64,000 nt of DNA from Falseniella ignava CCUG 37419 (GTDB lineage Bacteria > Bacillota > Bacilli > Lactobacillales > Aerococcaceae). Of this stretch, positions 18,536 to 28,313 are shown piece after piece; the first letter of the stretch is position 1; every line of letters starts with the position of its first letter. The DNA lies in NCBI RefSeq assembly GCF_000301055.1, contig NZ_JH932301.1, positions 661,979 through 725,978 on the forward strand, given 5' to 3'. A program made the position numbers and the translations under genes. Below the pieces are notes generated by a model. The model saw nothing but the letters and a program-made list of their open reading frames with translations, had not been told where the DNA came from and did not search any database.

Positions 18536-20410
18536 ATGAAGCGGGTAGTAATTGGTACTGCAGGTCATATTGACCACGGAAAAAGTACGTTAATTAAGAC
18601 ACTTACTGGAATTCAGACTGACTCGACTAAAGAAGAACAACAACGTGGTCTGACCATTAACTTAGGATTTGCCCATCTTGATTTACCAAGTGGTGAAAGT
18701 GTAGGGATTGTCGATGTCCCCGGGCATGAGAAATTTATTAAAAATATGGTGGCGGGCGCCATTGGGATTGACTTAGTGTTGTTAGTGATTGATGCGCATG
18801 AGGGAATTATGGCACAGACACGTGAGCATGTGGCGATTATGACCTTATTAGGTATTAAAAATTATGTCATTGCTTTAACAAAAGTTGCGGATGTTGATCC
18901 AGAATTAAAAGATTTGGTCTATCTCGATATCCACGAACAATTTCAAGGAACTCCATTAGAGAATGCTCCAATCGTTGAAACCGACGCGATTGCAGGAATT
19001 GGTTTGGATGAATTGAAACAAGTATTAGATGAAGTTTCCCAATCTGTTCGTAGTGAAGCGTTAAGTTTACCAGCCCGTATGAACATTGACCGAGCATTTT
19101 CGGTTAAAGGATTTGGAACGGTTGTGACGGGAACTTTGATTGAAGGTCAAATCAAAGTGGGGGATGAATTATTCGTATATCCCGCGGGAATCAAAACAAA
19201 AGTACGCTCAATTCAAATTCATGAAGAGGAGCAACCTGTAGCGGAAGCAGGAAATCGAACTGCTTTAAACTTAACAAAAGTAACGCTAGATGACATCGGT
19301 CGAGGCAACGTTTTGAGTCAAAATGAATTAGAACCTACTTATATGTTAGATGTTAAATTACACTGCTTAGAACATGCACATCAACCGATTGAGCTATGGG
19401 ACCGCGTTCACTTACATATCGGAACGAGAGAAGTGTTAGCGCGAGTCGTTCCTTTAGGTCAAGAAATTATTATGCCAGGTTCAGATGGCTATGCACAATT
19501 AAGATTGGAAGAAGAAGTCGCCGTTAAACGGGACGACCACTTTATTATTCGTTCGTACTCGCCAGTTGACACCATTGGAGGAGGGATGGTCTTAGATACT
19601 CATCCGCAAAAACATAAGCGTTTCAATGAAGAAGTGATTGAAAGTCTGGAAATTAAAGAAGCGGGGGATTTGTCCGATATTATTTTAGACTTTATGAATC
19701 GTCGTACCTTTGCGACCATTAGCGCTAGCGAAATTGCGGATTACTTAAATGAAGAACCTGAACAAGTTGACGAAGCGCTGGACAAATTAGTTGCTCAAGA
19801 ACAGTTGACCCTTTTTGGCCACCGATATAATTCCACGGAACGGATTGAAGATTTAATTGGTACGATGATGCAGTTGCTTAAGGATTATCATGAAAAATAT
19901 CCTGTTCGTAATGGGATGCCTTTAGAAGAATTTCGTTCAAATTATAATAAGCTCGCACCGCGTGATTTAAGTGCGATTATGAAAGAGCTTGAAACACGAG
20001 GATTAATCGCTATAGAAGGAGAATTTATTCGTTCGGCTGATTTCGAACTTGAGTTAGACGAAGCGCAACAAGCGCTGAAAGATGCCATGCTCAATGAACT
20101 TAAAACAGCTCAATTACAACCTCCAACGTATGAGGAATTAGTTGGTAAGAGTGCTGAACGTAAAGAAATGTTGAATTCTTTATTAGATGAAGAAATTATT
20201 CAGTTAGACCGAATTACCTTTATTCACAAAGAAGTATATGAACAAGCGGTTGAAGCGGTCGTTCATCATATTCAGGAACATGGACAAATTACTTTAGCTG
20301 AGTTTAGAGATTTAATGGATACGAGCCGAAAATATTCGCTAATATTCCTAGATTATCTCGATGAACATGGCATTACCAAACGCATTGAAGATTACCGCGT
20401 GTTAGCTTAA
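18536..20410 (+). CDS. selB: Selenocysteine-specific elongation factor SelB
   Basis: Delivers Sec-tRNA to the ribosome at UGA codons marked by a SECIS hairpin. The 624-residue protein has an EF-Tu-like GTPase domain: GHIDHGKSTL (P-loop, about 9-18), DVPGHEKF (G3) and LTKVADVD in the G4 region. Domains II and III follow, then four C-terminal winged helices (about 370-624) that bind the SECIS RNA. The start used has ggaggg upstream; another ATG four bases earlier is out of frame. It lies between the DUF3343 gene and selA. Confidence 0.97.
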   Translation: MKRVVIGTAGHIDHGKSTLIKTLTGIQTDSTKEEQQRGLTINLGFAHLDLPSGESVGIVDVPGHEKFIKNMVAGAIGIDLVLLVIDAHEGIMAQTREHVAIMTLLGIKNYVIALTKVADVDPELKDLVYLDIHEQFQGTPLENAPIVETDAIAGIGLDELKQVLDEVSQSVRSEALSLPARMNIDRAFSVKGFGTVVTGTLIEGQIKVGDELFVYPAGIKTKVRSIQIHEEEQPVAEAGNRTALNLTKVTLDDIGRGNVLSQNELEPTYMLDVKLHCLEHAHQPIELWDRVHLHIGTREVLARVVPLGQEIIMPGSDGYAQLRLEEEVAVKRDDHFIIRSYSPVDTIGGGMVLDTHPQKHKRFNEEVIESLEIKEAGDLSDIILDFMNRRTFATISASEIADYLNEEPEQVDEALDKLVAQEQLTLFGHRYNSTERIEDLIGTMMQLLKDYHEKYPVRNGMPLEEFRSNYNKLAPRDLSAIMKELETRGLIAIEGEFIRSADFELELDEAQQALKDAMLNELKTAQLQPPTYEELVGKSAERKEMLNSLLDEEIIQLDRITFIHKEVYEQAVEAVVHHIQEHGQITLAEFRDLMDTSRKYSLIFLDYLDEHGITKRIEDYRVLA

Positions 20411-20423
20411 TAAGGAGAATAGA

Positions 20424-21809
20424 ATGAAAGACATACTTAGACAACTCCCTTCAGTCAATGATTTATTGAAGGTACAATCGGTTGATGAATTGATTGGTTT
20501 GTACTCCTACGACCGAGTTAAGGAGGCTTTACAGCAAGCAATTGATCAAGTGCGTCAATCTATTTTATCAGGTGATAAGGTAGACATTCACGATGCTGCA
20601 ATCATCGATGAAGCTTCGCAGCAATTAGAAACTTTGAAATCCTCTTCACTGAAAAGTGTTATCAATGCGACTGGAACCGTCTTACATACGAATCTAGGGA
20701 GAGCATTATTATCCGAAGGTGCGATTGATGCGATGGTTCAAGTTGCAAGAGGCTATAATAATTTAGAGTACTCGATTGAATCAGGCAGTCGTGGGACTCG
20801 ATATGAGCATATCGAGCAAATTATTACAGAACTGACCGGAGCAGAATCAGCTCTATTAGTGAATAATAATGCTGCCGCTGTTATGTTAATGTTAACGACC
20901 TTTACTAAAGGTAAAGAAGTATTAATTTCGCGTGGCGAATTGGTTGAAATTGGAGGATCGTTCCGTGTTCCAGAAGTAATCTCGAGCGGGGGTGCGATTT
21001 TACATGAAGTGGGTTCCACTAATAAGACGCATTTGAAAGATTATCAAACGGGAATTAATGAAGAGACGGGTGCAATTTTACGAGTTCATACAAGTAACTA
21101 CCGTGTGATTGGTTTCACAGAGACGGTTACAGACCGTGAACTGGTTGAATTAGCACATTCTCATGATTTACCAGCATTTAATGATTTAGGTAGTGGATTG
21201 CTTATTGACTTGCAACATTTGGGCTTATCATATGAACCCACCGTTAAAGAAATGATTGATGCGGGTTATGATTTAGTCTCTTTCAGCGGCGATAAGCTCC
21301 TCGGAGGACCTCAAGCTGGAATTATTGCAGGTAAAAAATCTTATATTGATCAATTGAAAAAGGCGCCGCTACTGCGAGCGCTCCGTTCTGATAAAGTGAC
21401 GATTGCCGCCTTGGAGGCAACTTTACGCGCTTATCTCAATCCTTCAGAAGCCATTAAACAGATTCCTACATTACAGATGCTGGGCTATTCAATGGATGAA
21501 TTAAATGAACGTGCACAATCGCTATCTCAAAAACTATCAGAAATTGATGGTATTGAAGCGAAAATTGTAGATGGCTTCTCTCAAGTGGGTGGGGGATCTT
21601 ACCCAGGTGAGTATTTACCAACGAAGCTAGTTAACGTAACTACGCAAAAAATTGATGAAGCTACCTTTGAACGTGAGCTGCGTTTATCAGCTCATCATAT
21701 TATTCCGCGAATTCATGATGGTAAGATTCAGTTTGATGTTCGTACCATTTCGTTAGCAGACTTTGATACCATCGTGGAAGAGGTACGCGTTATTCTTACC
21801 GAATATTAA
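20424..21809 (+). CDS. selA: L-seryl-tRNA(Sec) selenium transferase SelA
   Basis: A PLP enzyme that converts seryl-tRNA-Sec to selenocysteinyl-tRNA-Sec with selenophosphate. The 461-residue protein has the typical N-terminal domain (PSVNDLLK), the NATGTVLHTNLGRALLSE segment and the PLP-lysine motif SFSGDKLLGGPQAG (about 288-301). It follows selB by 13 bp with aaggag before the ATG. Sec synthesis in this window is complete: selA, selB, selD and selC are all present. Confidence 0.97.
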   Translation: MKDILRQLPSVNDLLKVQSVDELIGLYSYDRVKEALQQAIDQVRQSILSGDKVDIHDAAIIDEASQQLETLKSSSLKSVINATGTVLHTNLGRALLSEGAIDAMVQVARGYNNLEYSIESGSRGTRYEHIEQIITELTGAESALLVNNNAAAVMLMLTTFTKGKEVLISRGELVEIGGSFRVPEVISSGGAILHEVGSTNKTHLKDYQTGINEETGAILRVHTSNYRVIGFTETVTDRELVELAHSHDLPAFNDLGSGLLIDLQHLGLSYEPTVKEMIDAGYDLVSFSGDKLLGGPQAGIIAGKKSYIDQLKKAPLLRALRSDKVTIAALEATLRAYLNPSEAIKQIPTLQMLGYSMDELNERAQSLSQKLSEIDGIEAKIVDGFSQVGGGSYPGEYLPTKLVNVTTQKIDEATFERELRLSAHHIIPRIHDGKIQFDVRTISLADFDTIVEEVRVILTEY

Positions 21810-21909
21810 TAATTATCATCAAAATATTATGTAAGACAATAAAAACGATTACGTGATTGATATCACAAGGTTTTGGTTTCAAGCTTCTATTTCTTGTGAA
21901 TTCAATCGC

Positions 21910-21937
21910 TTGACAATGTTTTGTTTCATGGTAAACT
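21910..21937 (+). promoter_or_regulatory. Promoter of grdA
   Basis: A perfect TTGACA, 16-bp spacer and TAAACT. It gives grdA its own transcript, separate from selA, consistent with protein A being needed in large amounts. Confidence 0.7.
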
Positions 21938-21969
21938 TAAAGCATATCAAGAATATAGGAGGAAATATT

Positions 21970-22425
21970 ATGTCACTTGAAAACAAAAAAGTGCTTGTAA
22001 TTGGTGACCGTGATGGTATCCCAGGACAAGCTATTGAAGAATGTCTTAAGGGCACTTCTGCTGAAGTAATTTTCTCTTCTACAGAGTGTTTCGTTTGAAC
22101 GGCCGCGGGAGCCATGGATTTGGAAAATCAACGCCGTGTTAAAGAAGCAGCTGAAGAATTTGGTGCTGAGAACGTAGCAGTCGTCATCGGTGGTGGCGAA
22201 GCTGAATCAGCAGGACTTGCAGCAGAAACTGTTACATCTGGAGACCCAACATACGCAGGTCCACTTACAAACGTAGCATTAAACTTAGCGTTTGTTCACC
22301 CATTAGAGCCTGAGTTCAAAGAATTTGTTGATCCTGAAGTTTACGATGAACAAATCGGAATGATGGAAATGGTATTAGATGTTGATTCAATTATTGAAGA
22401 AATGGAATCAATCCGTAACGCGTAA
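21970..22425 (+). CDS. grdA: Glycine reductase protein A GrdA, selenoprotein
   Basis: Selenoprotein A carries the carboxymethyl group from component B to component C and is re-reduced by thioredoxin. The ATG follows ataggaggaaatatt. Codon 43 is TGA (22096-22098), giving [18 protein letters not shown], the established GrdA active site with a nearby Cys40. With Sec the product has 151 residues, the usual size. Downstream pairing is possible around the GC-rich cggccgcgggagcc, which may be its SECIS. It has its own promoter and terminator and stands apart from grdE-grdB and grdC-grdD. Confidence 0.96.
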
Positions 22426-22456
22426 GCGCCAAACTATGTTCAACATTTAAGAATTA

Positions 22457-22486
22457 AGCCCCACTCATAGAGTGGGGTTTTTGTTT
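22457..22486 (+). terminator. Terminator after grdA
   Basis: CCCCACTC-ata-GAGTGGGG followed by TTTTTGTTTT. Confidence 0.88.
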
Positions 22487-22577
22487 TGTGTTAAAGAAAA
22501 GAGATTAAAACAAATCCCCCAATCTGAGGTGACCCCCGAAAGTTAGAGTTAAAAACTAACTTTATGGGGGTCATTTT

Positions 22578-23120
22578 ATGTCTAAAAAATATAGTTACGA
22601 ATTTAAAATGCGTGTTGTTGAAGAATATTTTGAAGGAAAACTAGGTTATAGAGCATTAGCGAATAAATATCAAATTTCTGATAAAAGTCTGGCAAAACAA
22701 TGGGTTAATAACTATAAGAATTATGGGAAGAATAGCCTGAAACCTCGCAAAGGAAAAACAAAGTATCCTTTAGATTTTAAACTTAATGTATTACACTATA
22801 AGCAAGAAACTGGGGCTTCCTACAGAGAAACCGCCAAAAAATTTGGTTTAAACAATCCATCTCTTATCGCCAACTGGCGGCGGGCTTATCTTGAAGGAGG
22901 GGCTAATCAGTTAAATAATCCAATCGGGAGGCCTTCCAACATGCATAAGAAGCCAAAACTAAGTAAAAAATCACAAAAAATGAATCTTAGCGAAAAAGAG
23001 GAACTTGAACATTTACGTCAGGAAGTAAACTATTTAAAAATAGAAAACTTATACCTAAAAAAGCTAAAGGAATTGGGTCTGAGAGACCATCGAGATCCCA
23101 ACAAACCCAATTCGCTATAG
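22578..23120 (+). CDS. IS3-family transposase OrfA
   Basis: A 180-residue DNA-binding protein with two helix-turn-helix repeats (YRALANKYQISDKS and YRETAKKFGLNNPS) and a C-terminal leucine-rich coiled segment (EELEHLRQEVNYLKIENLYLKKL). Near the end the bases AAAAAAG at about 23056-23063 form the classic slippery site for -1 frameshifting into orfB. OrfA alone acts as a regulator; the OrfAB fusion is the transposase. Confidence 0.9.
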   Translation: MSKKYSYEFKMRVVEEYFEGKLGYRALANKYQISDKSLAKQWVNNYKNYGKNSLKPRKGKTKYPLDFKLNVLHYKQETGASYRETAKKFGLNNPSLIANWRRAYLEGGANQLNNPIGRPSNMHKKPKLSKKSQKMNLSEKEELEHLRQEVNYLKIENLYLKKLKELGLRDHRDPNKPNSL

Positions 23121-23980
23121 AAATTTTTGAAAAGGGATTTCAGCTAAAGGACATCTTAACTGTTCTGGAGTTACCAGAAAGTAGCTATCATTATCACAAA
23201 AATCGTTTAGAGCAGCCGAATCCGGATGAAGTGTTAGAAAAAGAAATTCTAACTATTTTTAACGATTCACAGGAAACTTACGGTTATCGACGAATAACTG
23301 TTGAATTAAAGAAGCGATTGGATGAAAAAATTAATCATAAGAAAGTTCAACGATTAATGAAAAAATTAGGCTTAAAATGCACGAAGTTCTGGAGAAAATC
23401 ACGTAGGTATAATTCTTATAAAGGAAAGATTGGTAAGACCGCACCAAATCGTTTAAAACGTCGTTTTAATGCGAAATATCCGCTTCAAAAAATTGTTACT
23501 GATGTGACAGAATTTAATACAATCGATGGGAAGAAACTTTATTTAAGCCCGATGATGGATTTGTTTAATTCAGAGATCATTACTTGGAATATCAGCGCTC
23601 ACCCGACCTTAGATTTTGTGATAAAACCTTTAAAGGAAACGATACGTATAATTGAAAGAGACGCTGTATATCGAACCACCATTCATAGCGATCAAGGTTG
23701 GCAGTATCAACACAGACAGTGGGTTAACACTTTGAAGGAAAACAAAATTTTTCAAAGTATGTCTCGAAAGGGAAATTGTCTGGATAACTCACCGATGGAA
23801 AACTTTTTTGGAATTTTAAAACAAGAAATGTATTATGGTGAACCTTTAATGACTTATGAACAATTAAAACAAAAGATAAATAAATATATTAACTATTATA
23901 ATAACCAGCGAATAAAAGAAAAATTGAACGGTATGTCTCCAGTTGAATACCGAAAACATACCGCTCAATTAGCCGCTTAA
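23061..23980 (+). CDS. IS3-family transposase OrfB domain (reached by -1 frameshift)
   Basis: The frame runs from the AAAAAAG slippery site: after KKAKG it continues through TQFAIEIFEKGFQLKDIL without a stop to the catalytic core, so a separate start near 23231 is not needed. The DDE triad can be placed at DVTEFNT, HSDQGWQY and SPMENFFGILKQE. It ends RKHTAQLAA. The product is the integrase-like half of OrfAB. No frameshift or stop damages it, so the element may still be active. Confidence 0.88.
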
Positions 23981-24040
23981 ATAAAACTCCAACTTTTGGG
24001 GTTCACATCAATCACAAAATGCGACTGGGGGATTCATTAT

Positions 24041-24775
24041 TTATTGATTTAAAAATCGTTTTAAAAATTCTTTGGTTCGATCGTGTTTTGGATTTTCAAA
24101 GATGTCTTTGGCTGAGCGGTCCTCTATAATAATTCCTTTATCCATAAAAAGAACTCGGTCGGAAACATCCCTAGCAAAATCCATCTCATGGGTTACGATA
24201 ATCATCGTCATCCCGCTTTGAGCTAGGGAAGTCATTACATCAAGCACTTCTCCAACAGTTTCAGGATCTAATGCGGAGGTGGGTTCATCAAATAGTAGAA
24301 TTTCAGGATTCATGCAGAGTGCGCGCGCAATTGCGACACGTTGTTTTTGTCCACCTGAGATCTGACTCGGTTTGGCATTGATATACTGAGCCATTCCGAC
24401 AGATTCTAAAGTTTCGATGGCAATTTTCTTTGCTGTATCCTTTGGAATTCCAAGAACTTTTTCTTGTCCAATCATGCAATTTTCTAAAATGTTTTTGTTG
24501 TTAAACAGATTGAAGTTTTGAAATACCATTCCAACTTGAGAGCGGTATTTTCTTAAATCAAAAGTATGATCTAAAATGTTCTGGCCATGATACTCGATGG
24601 ATCCACTGGAAGGGACTTCAAGTAAATTGAGACAACGAAGTAGGGTAGATTTACCGGATCCTGAAGATCCGATAATGGTTACAACTTGCCCTTTTTCAAC
24701 TTCCATATTGATATCCTTAAGTACTACGTTATCGCCATAGCTTTTTTCAAGGTTAGTTATTTTTAGTATTGACAT
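24041..24775 (-). CDS. Polar amino-acid ABC transporter ATPase (GlnQ type)
   Basis: A 244-residue ATPase with Walker [16 protein letters not shown] (about 35-49), signature [15 protein letters not shown], Walker [14 protein letters not shown] and the H-loop VTHEMDFA. This is the glutamine/polar-amino-acid importer class. Its start overlaps the end of the upstream permease gene by 23 bp, so they are translationally coupled. The original downstream terminator has been split by the IS3 element. The substrate is unknown; a place among grd genes makes an amino acid such as glycine conceivable, but that is a guess. Confidence 0.9.
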   Translation of the reverse strand: MSILKITNLEKSYGDNVVLKDINMEVEKGQVVTIIGSSGSGKSTLLRCLNLLEVPSSGSIEYHGQNILDHTFDLRKYRSQVGMVFQNFNLFNNKNILENCMIGQEKVLGIPKDTAKKIAIETLESVGMAQYINAKPSQISGGQKQRVAIARALCMNPEILLFDEPTSALDPETVGEVLDVMTSLAQSGMTMIIVTHEMDFARDVSDRVLFMDKGIIIEDRSAKDIFENPKHDRTKEFLKRFLNQ

Positions 24776-26327
24776 TGTTAGCTCCTGTCGATGATTCTAG
24801 TATAAAGTCACGTTCATTGTATTTCTTTTCTAATAGTAAGAGAATTCGTGTAATCGTAAAGGTTAAAACTAAATAAATGAGTGCCGTAATAATGTACGTT
24901 GGGAAATATTGATAGGTTGAACCAGCAACCGATCGCGACATAAAGAATAATTCTGTAACAGAAATAACGTTAAGGACGGATGTATCCTTAATGTTAATGA
25001 CGAACTCATTCCCTAATGAAGGGAGAATCGTTTTAATGGTTTGAGGTAGAATAATGTTGGTCATTGCCTGCCAGTTTGTCATTCCGATTGCCTTACAAGC
25101 TTCAAATTGTCCTTTATCGACCGAGTTAATACCACCTCGAACGACCTCTGATAAGTATGCGCCAGTATTTACGGATACAATTAATAAGGCTGCGAACATT
25201 GGCGATAAATCAATATCAAAGTACTGTTTCAAACCATAAAATATAATAACAGATTGGACCATCATCGGCGTTCCTCTAAAGAGTTCGATATAGATTGTTA
25301 AAAGCGTGTTTACAAATTTATGCATATAGTAGCCAAAAGGACGTGTTTGTTTATTCGTTTCCATCTGTCTAATAATTGCGACAATCAGACCGATAATAAA
25401 TCCTACAATTGTTGAAACAATTGAAATAAATAAGGTATTTAAAATTCCTCTCAGAAACAGCTGGGAATATTGACTCCAAATTGTTTTAACTTCGGCAAAA
25501 AATGATAAATCATGTTCATCTTGGGTTGTAATATCGACCATTTCACTCATAATTTCATCTTGCACTTGATTGATATCTAATTCACTTAAATAGTCATTAA
25601 TCATTTCTGTGAGGGGGGAGCCTTTTTTTAAACCAACGGCTATAGTTGTATCGCTATCACTTGTTTTAAAATTTTTTTCATCTTCAAATTTTAAATAAGT
25701 AAGATTCGGATTTGAAGCGATCGCAGCGAGTGCGCCGGCTTCTTCGGAGATATAGCCATCAAGATTGCCTGCATTTGTTGCTGCAATCATGGTTGGGAAA
25801 GAATCCATCGGTTCTTGTTTAATGACACCATCCATTTGATTTACAACTTCAGCATGGAAAGTTCCTAATTGACCAGTGATTTTTGCGCCTTTAAAATCAT
25901 CAATCGATCGAGCATTGATAAATGGGGAATCTTTTGGAATAACCACAACCATCTTTGCTTTATAATAAGGTTCTGTAAAATCAACTTGTTTAAGTCGTTC
26001 CGTAGTAGGGCTCATTCCAGCTAAAATAGCATCGATTTTACCGCTGGTTAAAGCAGGAATTAAGCCGTCCCAATCAATTTTGTATATTTCTAACTTTTTC
26101 CCGAGGTGATCCGCTATTTTTTGAGCGAATTGGACATCGTAGCCGTTAGCATATTCTCCTGCAGAATTCGCGATAGGATAGCCACCATTAGCGTCATCGG
26201 TTTGTGAAAAATTATATGGAGCATAATTTACCTCCATACCCACTTTTAACACATCTTCGCTGGCTTCTACGGGTCCGATTGGGATCAATAGATATAGGGC
26301 CAACAGCCAATAAATTATTTTTTTCAT
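24753..26327 (-). CDS. Amino-acid ABC transporter, substrate-binding/permease fusion
   Basis: A 524-residue fusion. Residues 1-22 are a signal peptide, about 25-270 a periplasmic-type amino-acid binding domain ([48 protein letters not shown]), and about 290-500 a membrane permease with the HisM-type loop [21 protein letters not shown]. Such fusions are common in Lactobacillales. It forms a two-gene operon with the ATPase. Upstream, on this strand, is a palindrome ATTAGCTAAT also seen before the MetE-like gene. Confidence 0.9.
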   Translation of the reverse strand: MKKIIYWLLALYLLIPIGPVEASEDVLKVGMEVNYAPYNFSQTDDANGGYPIANSAGEYANGYDVQFAQKIADHLGKKLEIYKIDWDGLIPALTSGKIDAILAGMSPTTERLKQVDFTEPYYKAKMVVVIPKDSPFINARSIDDFKGAKITGQLGTFHAEVVNQMDGVIKQEPMDSFPTMIAATNAGNLDGYISEEAGALAAIASNPNLTYLKFEDEKNFKTSDSDTTIAVGLKKGSPLTEMINDYLSELDINQVQDEIMSEMVDITTQDEHDLSFFAEVKTIWSQYSQLFLRGILNTLFISIVSTIVGFIIGLIVAIIRQMETNKQTRPFGYYMHKFVNTLLTIYIELFRGTPMMVQSVIIFYGLKQYFDIDLSPMFAALLIVSVNTGAYLSEVVRGGINSVDKGQFEACKAIGMTNWQAMTNIILPQTIKTILPSLGNEFVINIKDTSVLNVISVTELFFMSRSVAGSTYQYFPTYIITALIYLVLTFTITRILLLLEKKYNERDFILESSTGANNVNTKNN

Positions 26328-26743
26328 TGCAATCCTTTCCTTTACTTTTTTTACAAGATGATTAGCTAATAATCATTTTTATCTCAACAAAGTTTAAAAG
26401 CATCCTGCAATTTACTACATGGATGCGTTGTTTATGGTTGATATTAGAAATTTACCACAAATATCACAAAGTCTTTGGCAATGTTACCTGAAAATATGAA
26501 TTATGTCAAATAACATCTAGTTATCTTTAGTTAAATATAATAATAATTTGACAGAATAAGCTGAACGAATGATATAAAAATATGTTACCTCATTCTAGGG
26601 GTGTCTTGAGGCAGATTGAGTAAGAAATGATGATGTATTTAAGAAGCTTGTATTCGTATTCAGTTTTAGAAGTGATATTATGTACAATCGTGAGTTTTAT
26701 GCTATAATAAGAGTATAATATGATAGAGGAGGCTTAATTCTAT
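26328..26743. other. Divergent intergenic region between ABC operon and grdC
   Basis: No gene is visible in this 416-bp stretch. On the minus side it holds the palindrome ATTAGCTAAT (26361-26370) near the ABC start and an inverted repeat GCATCC...GGATGC (26401-26427 region). On the plus side a TTGACA motif near 26548 and an inverted repeat CCTCA...TGAGG (about 26587-26610) precede the likely grdC promoter. None of these is confirmed as a site. Confidence 0.5.
26677..26707 (+). promoter_or_regulatory. Probable promoter of grdC-grdD
   Basis: A clear TATAAT in TATGCTATAATAAG with an extended TG motif, and TGTACA 16 bp upstream as a weak -35. It lies about 40 bp before the grdC start. Exact edges are approximate. 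Confidence 0.55.
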
Positions 26744-28291
26744 ATGAATTATTCAGTTCTTAAAGCAGCAAGTTACATTCTGGCACATACCCCAGATATG
26801 GTGGGTGAAGGTGGTACAACCATCTCAACTGAGAGAGTTACGGCACCTGATAGTGAGTATCTAAAAACTTACGAGAAATATTTAAGAAGAGATTTCAATG
26901 ATATCGTAAATTATGCTCCAAACCAAACTTATATTGGTAATTACCATTACAAAGAGCTTAGTGAATTACCAGAGCCATGGCATGAAAACTTATTAGAAAA
27001 TCAATCTCGTTTCAGTGATACGGGCGAGATTATGCCGCAAATGGAATTTTATGCATTATTATCTATCGTTGATGTTTTTGACTTAGTATTCCTAGAAGAA
27101 GAATTTGCAGAAAAAGCAAAAGCTGAGTTAGCAAAACATGAATTATTCAAAGACCGTGTAGACGAAGTTGACCAAGTTCACGATCTTGAATGGATTAAAA
27201 AACATATTGAAGAAGTGGAAGCAACGCCATTATATCACGAAGGTGAAGTAGTAGGTTGTGTGCTACGCGCTCACGAAGTTGACCCTAACTTAACTTCTCA
27301 CATTATTATGGAGAACTTAGTATGTAAGGCTTCAGGTGTCTTAGCAGCACTTAACTTATTAAAACAAGAAGGAATTAACGCAGAAGATATCGACTATGTG
27401 ATCGAATGTTCTGAAGAAGCGATTGGTGACATGAACCAACGTGGTGGTGGTAACATGGCGAAATCAATCGCAGAAATTTGCCACATCAAAAACGCAACAG
27501 GTTCTGACTTGCGTGGATTCTGTGCGGCACCTACGCATACATTATTAGCAGCAGCTTCTCACGTATCAGCTGGAACATTCAAGAACGTTCTAGTTGTATC
27601 AGGTGGTTCAACAGCTAAGTTAGGTATGAACGGTAAATCTCACGTTGGTAAAGATATGCCAATTCTTGAAGACTGTGTTGCAGGTCTTGCTTTCTTAGTA
27701 AGTGAAAATGATGGCGTACATCCTGTAATTCGTCACGACGTAACAGGTCGTCACGTTGTAAACTCAGGATCATCTCCACAACACGTTACACAAGCTTTAG
27801 TAGCAGACGCATTAGCGAAAGAAGACTTAAAAGTTCAAGATGTGGATGTTTATGCTTCTGAATTACAAAACCCTAATATTACGGTTCCAGCTGGTGCAGG
27901 TAACGTACCATTAGCGAACTTGAAGATTATTGGTGCGATTGGGGTAGTACGTAAAGACTTAGAACGTACTGAATTACCAGAATTTATTAATAGCAAATCC
28001 GTTCCAGGTTGGGCACCTACTCAAGGACATATCCCTTCAGGTGTTCCATACTTAGGCTATGCATTACATGACTTAGTTGAAGGTGACTTAAACCGTGCGA
28101 TGATTATCGGTAAAGGATCATTATTCTTAGGTCGTATGACAAACTTATTCGATGGTGTCTCTGTAATGATTGAGCGTAATAGCGATAAGTTTGCTTCAAC
28201 AGGCGTTGATTCAGACCTGAAAGAAACTGTTAAGACTGAAGTAGCAGCAGCTTTACGTGACTTCGCTGCGAACTTCTCAACAGAAGACTAA
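26744..28291 (+). CDS. grdC: Glycine reductase component C beta subunit GrdC
   Basis: A 515-residue thiolase-fold (FabH-like) protein that, with GrdD, converts the selenoprotein-A-bound carboxymethyl group to acetyl phosphate. Family stretches include HTPDMVGEGGTTISTER, ECSEEAIGDMNQRGGGNMAK and FCAAPTHTLLAAASHVSAG. Length agrees with studied GrdC proteins. The ATG follows atagaggaggctt. It is followed by grdD at 22 bp; both share a terminator. Codon use is smooth and biased, suggesting high expression. Confidence 0.95.
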   Translation: MNYSVLKAASYILAHTPDMVGEGGTTISTERVTAPDSEYLKTYEKYLRRDFNDIVNYAPNQTYIGNYHYKELSELPEPWHENLLENQSRFSDTGEIMPQMEFYALLSIVDVFDLVFLEEEFAEKAKAELAKHELFKDRVDEVDQVHDLEWIKKHIEEVEATPLYHEGEVVGCVLRAHEVDPNLTSHIIMENLVCKASGVLAALNLLKQEGINAEDIDYVIECSEEAIGDMNQRGGGNMAKSIAEICHIKNATGSDLRGFCAAPTHTLLAAASHVSAGTFKNVLVVSGGSTAKLGMNGKSHVGKDMPILEDCVAGLAFLVSENDGVHPVIRHDVTGRHVVNSGSSPQHVTQALVADALAKEDLKVQDVDVYASELQNPNITVPAGAGNVPLANLKIIGAIGVVRKDLERTELPEFINSKSVPGWAPTQGHIPSGVPYLGYALHDLVEGDLNRAMIIGKGSLFLGRMTNLFDGVSVMIERNSDKFASTGVDSDLKETVKTEVAAALRDFAANFSTED

Positions 28292-28313
28292 TTGAATATA
28301 GGAGGAGATTTAT

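Larger units (their letters stand above)
22525..24010 (+). mobile_element. IS3-family (IS150-like) insertion sequence, complete
   Basis: Ends are imperfect inverted repeats: left TGAGGTGACCCCCGAAAGTT and right (reverse complement) TGATGTGAACCCCAAAAGTT. The flanking ATC on each side (22522-22524 and 24011-24013) is a 3-bp target duplication, as expected for IS3. It encodes orfA and an orfB read by frameshift; both look intact. It lies between convergent grdA and the glnQ-like gene, inside the loop of an older hairpin whose arms AATCCCCCA (22513-22521) and TGGGGGATT (24026-24034) are still visible. Confidence 0.92.

Noticed and set aside
23121-23230. Frameshift damage between IS3 orfA and orfB
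   Set aside because: An AAAAAAG slippery site precedes the overlap and orfB is open from there, as expected for programmed -1 frameshifting.
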